A stretch of 64,000 nucleotides of DNA, taken from contig JAUXMV010000107.1 in assembly GCA_030683155.1 (NCBI GenBank), positions 25,821-89,820 of the forward strand, written 5' to 3'. The DNA is from Bacteroidales bacterium. GTDB lineage: Bacteria; Bacteroidota; Bacteroidia; Bacteroidales; F082. This document shows, piece after piece, positions 60,131 to 64,000 of the stretch. Position 1 is the stretch's first letter; every line of letters begins with the position of its first letter. The notes beneath the pieces were generated by a model, which was given only the letters and a program-made list of their open reading frames with translations, did no database searches and was not told where the DNA came from. The position numbers and the translations under genes were made by a program.

Positions 60131-63100
60131 TTAATTGTCCTTTTTAACATAAATCCACCCGGTGAATGTCTTCAGGTTTTGAACCTCAAGAATATAGTAG
60201 TATACACCATCCGGAACAAGTTTATTATCCTTGTTAGTGGCATCCCAGAAAACATTCGTATTATCATACCGTTCAAATGATCGAATTTCATCGCCCCAAC
60301 GATTAAAGATTTGAACTTTATTGTCGGGGAAGTCTTCGATTCCCTTGATATACCAAGTGTCATTTTTGCCATCATTATTGGGTGAAACGCCATTAAATAT
60401 CACCAAGTCATTGACGGAAGGCTCAGGTAAAACATGAATATAAACCATAGTTTGATCGCATAAAACAGGCATTCCCTGATCACATATTCTATAACACAGA
60501 CTATCGTCCCCTGAGAAGCCCTTATATGGCAGATAAGTTAAAGTATTATCGCTGTTAATCTGCACGATTCCATTTAAAGGGTTGTTACATATAGTAACAG
60601 TTAATGCTCCATTTTCAGGGTCATAATCATTTGGTAATATGTGGATTACAACTGGTGTTTGGAATTTGGTGGTGTCATAATCCGGATTTGCTACCGGAGG
60701 AAGATTCATGCCTGAAATGATTACCATCATCGTATCCGAATGTTGACATGTTGTAAACAAATCGGTTACTTTAAGCACAAACATCGTGTTATTCGTCAAT
60801 GCTACTGTTGTAGGTGCTTCAATTGTACTTTGATTTAATAGATTTGATGGCATCCAATTGAAAGCATAAGCACCTGATCCATTGCTTGCAGATCCATTGA
60901 GTGTAACTTGGGTATTGAATGGAGTTACAATATCAGCACCTGCATTTGCTATAACACGTTTATAAATTGTAAGTATCATCTCATCTTCGTAATACCCAGC
61001 TCCACAAGCGTAAACTCCTGTAGCTTTGAGTTTTAAGCGTATAATTCCTGATTCTCCGGCTGTTGGTATATAGGTAGGTGACAATGTGTTGGCATTCATT
61101 AGAACTCCAAGACCGTCATGTGTCCACTCTAAAGATGAGAAATATTGGGCAGTTGCTGATGTAATTGTATAACTCTCTCCCTGACAAATATTATCATCGT
61201 AGCCTGCATATGCAAAAGCCGGCTTGTAAATGGTTAATACAATACTATGACTCACCACCCCACACAGTCCATTTGCACTCAGGGTAAGTAACAGCTGTGA
61301 TGACAACTCATCTCCATAACTTGGTGTATAAACAGGATTGAGTATGTTAGGATTGCTAAAGGTACCTGTACCACTTGTTGTCCAGTTTAAGCTTGTATAA
61401 TTGCTTGCACTGGCCGATAATTGAACTGTGTTACCAACACATATTCCCATATTGAAGCCTGCTGAAACATGTGTGTTTGCATTTACCGTAATCAAGAAGG
61501 TGTCCACTGCAATACATGTATTTAACTGTGCCATAACAATCACTGTTGCGGCTCCGGCATTTGCCGAAGTTGCAAAAGATGGAATAAATGGGGTTAATCC
61601 ACTCGAAGTACCATTGCTTAATCCAATATTATCACCTTGAACCGTCCAACTGTAAGTAATGGAACTATTTACAGGTGTTGCCGACAATAAAATGCCAGGA
61701 ATAATTGTATTAGGGCATGCTGCAATTAAATCCGGTATTGGCGTAATGGATAATGGAAGTCCATCGACAATGGTAACATTGGCAACAGTAACACATCCTT
61801 CGGCATCAGTTACTTGAACTGAATAATTCCCGGCAGTCAAGCCAAAAGCCGCAGCAGTTGTTTGAATCGGGAATGTATTCCATTCATAGGAATAAGGAGG
61901 AGTTCCACCGGTAGCATTTACGGTAGCTTTGCCATCAGCACTTCCGGCACAGCTAGGGGAGATGCTTTGTATAATTTCAGCCAGTAAAGCTGTTGGCTCG
62001 ATTATTTGGAAATTAAGGTTGAAAGAACATCCATTGGCATCAATTACCTGAATGTTGTACATGCCTTCGCTCAGATTTGTAAACACGCCTGAATTCCCAA
62101 CAACACCACCATTCATAAAAAATGTATATGGAGCGGTTCCTCCAGTTACCAAAACTGTTGCAGAACCATCGCCTCCATCACATGATGGTTGAACTATATT
62201 TACCATCGCCATTAAATCAGTATCGGTGTTGATAATGTTAAAGCCTACGGAAGCGCTACATCCACCGGCTGTTGACACGAAAGTAGCTTGATGATATCCC
62301 GCTGGCAAATTAGTAAACAGAGCCGGCGAGGCAATACTTACTCCATTTAAAGTAATTATCCCTTCAACATTAGCCGTAATTAATGCAGAACCAACAGACG
62401 CGTTACAAGTGGTGTTAACAATATTGCTCACTGATAAGGATACTGCTTGTGGATTTGTTAAAACATAGGGGCCTCCTGTTACTGAACAGCCAGCAGCATC
62501 TGTGATTGTTACACTATATGTACCTGAAAACAAGTCTGTTATATTAGGAGTGCTAGCTCCATTACTCCATACAAATGAATATGGTAATGTTCCTCCCTGA
62601 GGATAAATAGTAATACTTCCGTTGTTTGCTCCGTTGCAAGTGGGATGAGAGAGTTGAGCCGTGACAGTTGTAATATCAAGAGGGGCAGATGGTTGCATGA
62701 TAGTCACTGATATCTTTGCTGTACACAAATTAGAATCTGTAACGCGTATCGAGTAGGTTCCTGCAACCATGTCAGTAATTATATTTCCTGAAACAGTTGG
62801 TGTGCCAGGTCCGGACACAACACTGAAAGTATATGGCGTTGACCCTCCATTTGCAAGAACTGCAATACTGCCTGAAGCGGTTCCAAAACATGACACATCA
62901 ACTTTATTTATCAATGCTAATGTTAATAAATTTGGCTCGTCAATATCAAAGCTTACAGTATATGAGCAATTATTAACATCAGTGATAATAACATTGTATT
63001 CTCCTGCAGTCAACCCGGAAAAATCACCCGATGCTACATTCGGATATCCATTTAAACTGAATTGATATGGTTCAACACCTCCAACCGGTGTTATGGTAAC

Positions 63101-64000
63101 TGCTCCATTGGAGCCTCCAAAACAACTTACGTTGGTGTGGTTGGAAACATGACCCGATAAGGTGCTATTTGTATTAATGATGTTAAAGCTTGCTGTAGCT
63201 GAGCATCCTGTTCCATTGGCAGTAAAAAATGCCGTGTAAAAACCAGCGGGCAAGCCCGTGTAAGATGCTGGCGAAGGCAGTGCAATACCATTAAGCACAA
63301 CAGTTCCCGGCAGGTTACCTGTAAGAATTACCGACCCTATATTGGCATTACAAGTTGTGTTTACCACTGAGCTTGCAGTTAAGGTCACAGCATCAGGATT
63401 CGTTAAAACGTATGGGCCTCCAATAGTTGTACAGCCATTTGCATCGGTGACAATAACAGTGTAACTGCCGGCTATTAACCCGTTAGGATTGGCTGCGTTG
63501 GAGCCATTGCTCCATGCATACTGATATGGAGGGCTTCCTCCTGTAACTGTAATATTAACAGACCCATTGGCAGCTCCAAAGCAAACAGGATGATTAATGA
63601 CGGTAGCACTATTCAAAATCGCTAAAGCAGCCAATGGCTGATTAATAACAACATTTTTAAATTCCACACAACCATTGGCATCGGTCACGGTCACAGCATA
63701 AGTGCCTGCTGCAAGTCCGGTGGCCGTTGCTGTGGTTTGAACAGGAAGCGTGTTCCACGAATAGGTGTAAGGTGTAACACCACCTGTAGCAGCTACGGTT
63801 GCACTTCCGTTGGCTCCGCCAAAACACAAAACGTCTGTTTTATTTACTATCTCAGTAGTTAATAGCGTTGGTTGCGTAATCGTTACCATTGCTACAGCAA
63901 TACATGGACCTGCTGCATCTCTTACGGTTACCGTATATTGACCTGCAGCAAGATTGGTGGCAGTAGCAGTTGTCTGGCCATTGCTCCATAAATAAGTATA
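60131..64000 (-). CDS. SprB-repeat surface protein with gliding-motility C-terminal domain (5' end beyond window)
   Basis: The frame is open from the window end, so at least 1289 residues are present and the start is missing. The first two-thirds are SprB repeats (phrases SCFGxxNGS and PYxYxWxNG; each about 75-85 residues), forming a higher-order repeat described separately. PKD/Ig-like domains follow, then a cadherin-like domain (NPPVANPDYDTTKFQ to near VYIHVLPEP). The last 85 residues are the T9SS type B domain (FNGVSPNNDGKNDTWYIKG ... GVYYYILEV ... GWIYVKKDN). SprB in Flavobacterium is a mobile adhesin of gliding. The role here (motility or attachment) is inferred. No ATG near 63889 need be the real start, since coding continues upstream in frame. 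Confidence 0.93.
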   Translation of the reverse strand, partial: YTYLWSNGQTTATATNLAAGQYTVTVRDAAGPCIAVAMVTITQPTLLTTEIVNKTDVLCFGGANGSATVAATGGVTPYTYSWNTLPVQTTATATGLAAGTYAVTVTDANGCVEFKNVVINQPLAALAILNSATVINHPVCFGAANGSVNITVTGGSPPYQYAWSNGSNAANPNGLIAGSYTVIVTDANGCTTIGGPYVLTNPDAVTLTASSVVNTTCNANIGSVILTGNLPGTVVLNGIALPSPASYTGLPAGFYTAFFTANGTGCSATASFNIINTNSTLSGHVSNHTNVSCFGGSNGAVTITPVGGVEPYQFSLNGYPNVASGDFSGLTAGEYNVIITDVNNCSYTVSFDIDEPNLLTLALINKVDVSCFGTASGSIAVLANGGSTPYTFSVVSGPGTPTVSGNIITDMVAGTYSIRVTDSNLCTAKISVTIMQPSAPLDITTVTAQLSHPTCNGANNGSITIYPQGGTLPYSFVWSNGASTPNITDLFSGTYSVTITDAAGCSVTGGPYVLTNPQAVSLSVSNIVNTTCNASVGSALITANVEGIITLNGVSIASPALFTNLPAGYHQATFVSTAGGCSASVGFNIINTDTDLMAMVNIVQPSCDGGDGSATVLVTGGTAPYTFFMNGGVVGNSGVFTNLSEGMYNIQVIDANGCSFNLNFQIIEPTALLAEIIQSISPSCAGSADGKATVNATGGTPPYSYEWNTFPIQTTAAAFGLTAGNYSVQVTDAEGCVTVANVTIVDGLPLSITPIPDLIAACPNTIIPGILLSATPVNSSITYSWTVQGDNIGLSNGTSSGLTPFIPSFATSANAGAATVIVMAQLNTCIAVDTFLITVNANTHVSAGFNMGICVGNTVQLSASASNYTSLNWTTSGTGTFSNPNILNPVYTPSYGDELSSQLLLTLSANGLCGVVSHSIVLTIYKPAFAYAGYDDNICQGESYTITSATAQYFSSLEWTHDGLGVLMNANTLSPTYIPTAGESGIIRLKLKATGVYACGAGYYEDEMILTIYKRVIANAGADIVTPFNTQVTLNGSASNGSGAYAFNWMPSNLLNQSTIEAPTTVALTNNTMFVLKVTDLFTTCQHSDTMMVIISGMNLPPVANPDYDTTKFQTPVVIHILPNDYDPENGALTVTICNNPLNGIVQINSDNTLTYLPYKGFSGDDSLCYRICDQGMPVLCDQTMVYIHVLPEPSVNDLVIFNGVSPNNDGKNDTWYIKGIEDFPDNKVQIFNRWGDEIRSFERYDNTNVFWDATNKDNKLVPDGVYYYILEVQNLKTFTGWIYVKKDN
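61960..63640 (-). repeat. higher-order SprB repeat, two copies of 945 bp
   Basis: Four consecutive SprB-type units recur as a block. Equivalent points are 62451 and 63396 (start of the TNPxAV segment) and about 62637 and 63582 (the HPxC segment), giving a 945-bp (315-codon) period in both cases. The second unit of each block contains VNTTCNA and later SPA, LPAG and FNIINT in the same order. Block boundaries are approximate. Confidence 0.8.

Overview
The window reads as a chromosomal segment of a Bacteroidota bacterium, probably a free-living Bacteroidales or Flavobacteria-like organism. It is AT-rich. It encodes type IX secretion (T9SS) cargo with C-terminal sorting domains, a PorP/SprF protein, a SprB-repeat protein, two one-protein hybrid two-component systems (HTCS) and a TonB-linked outer-membrane barrel protein. 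Several genes have TAnnTTTG-type -7 promoter elements, which are characteristic of this phylum. A flavodiiron protein suggests periods of low oxygen. No rRNA, tRNA, CRISPR array or complete insertion sequence was seen.

Layout. 1-20 kb is mostly ordinary chromosome: a DUF2807 lipoprotein, a DUF3108 protein, an AbgT-type transporter, a Ca/Na exchanger, a YggS-type PLP protein, an LTA-synthase-like phosphotransferase, three T9SS cargo proteins, a flavodiiron protein, a LytTR regulator, a PlsC-like acyltransferase and argS. 20-27.5 kb holds a cyclic-2,3-diphosphoglycerate-synthetase-like GTPase, a PagL-like lipid A deacylase and the first HTCS. 27.5-29.5 kb is a scarred junction: the first 45 codons of a thioredoxin-like gene, an intact AAA/DUF4143 ATPase preceded by three 12-bp repeats at an exact 33-bp spacing, and the orphan C-terminal tail of another AraC-type regulator.

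29.5-46.3 kb is one long run of minus-strand genes. Its core (30467-40083) is the most interesting part of the window. Three tandem stand-alone FIST-domain proteins are followed by a soluble histidine kinase, a 1211-residue kinase with a SnoaL-like head and four repeated sensor modules, a single-domain response regulator, and a receiver fused to a class III adenylate cyclase. The gaps are 3 to 53 bp, with one 8-bp overlap. This looks like one cytosolic pathway running from FIST-bound signal through phosphorelay to cAMP. Known FIST proteins of the NosP type regulate co-encoded kinases, so the arrangement has a precedent, but the triple-FIST, double-kinase, cyclase combination is not one I recognise.

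46.5-56 kb holds a MazF-type toxin-antitoxin pair, then a unit running leftward: a secreted 1-Cys peroxiredoxin, an outer-membrane barrel protein and a lipoprotein-anchored HTCS, with an SDR enzyme upstream. 56.6-64 kb is a surface-adhesion cluster: a giant SprB-repeat protein with a gliding-motility C-terminal domain (its 5' end lies beyond the window), a PorP/SprF protein and a TPR-PD40-OmpA protein. The SprB repeats form a higher-order repeat of four units with a 945-bp period.
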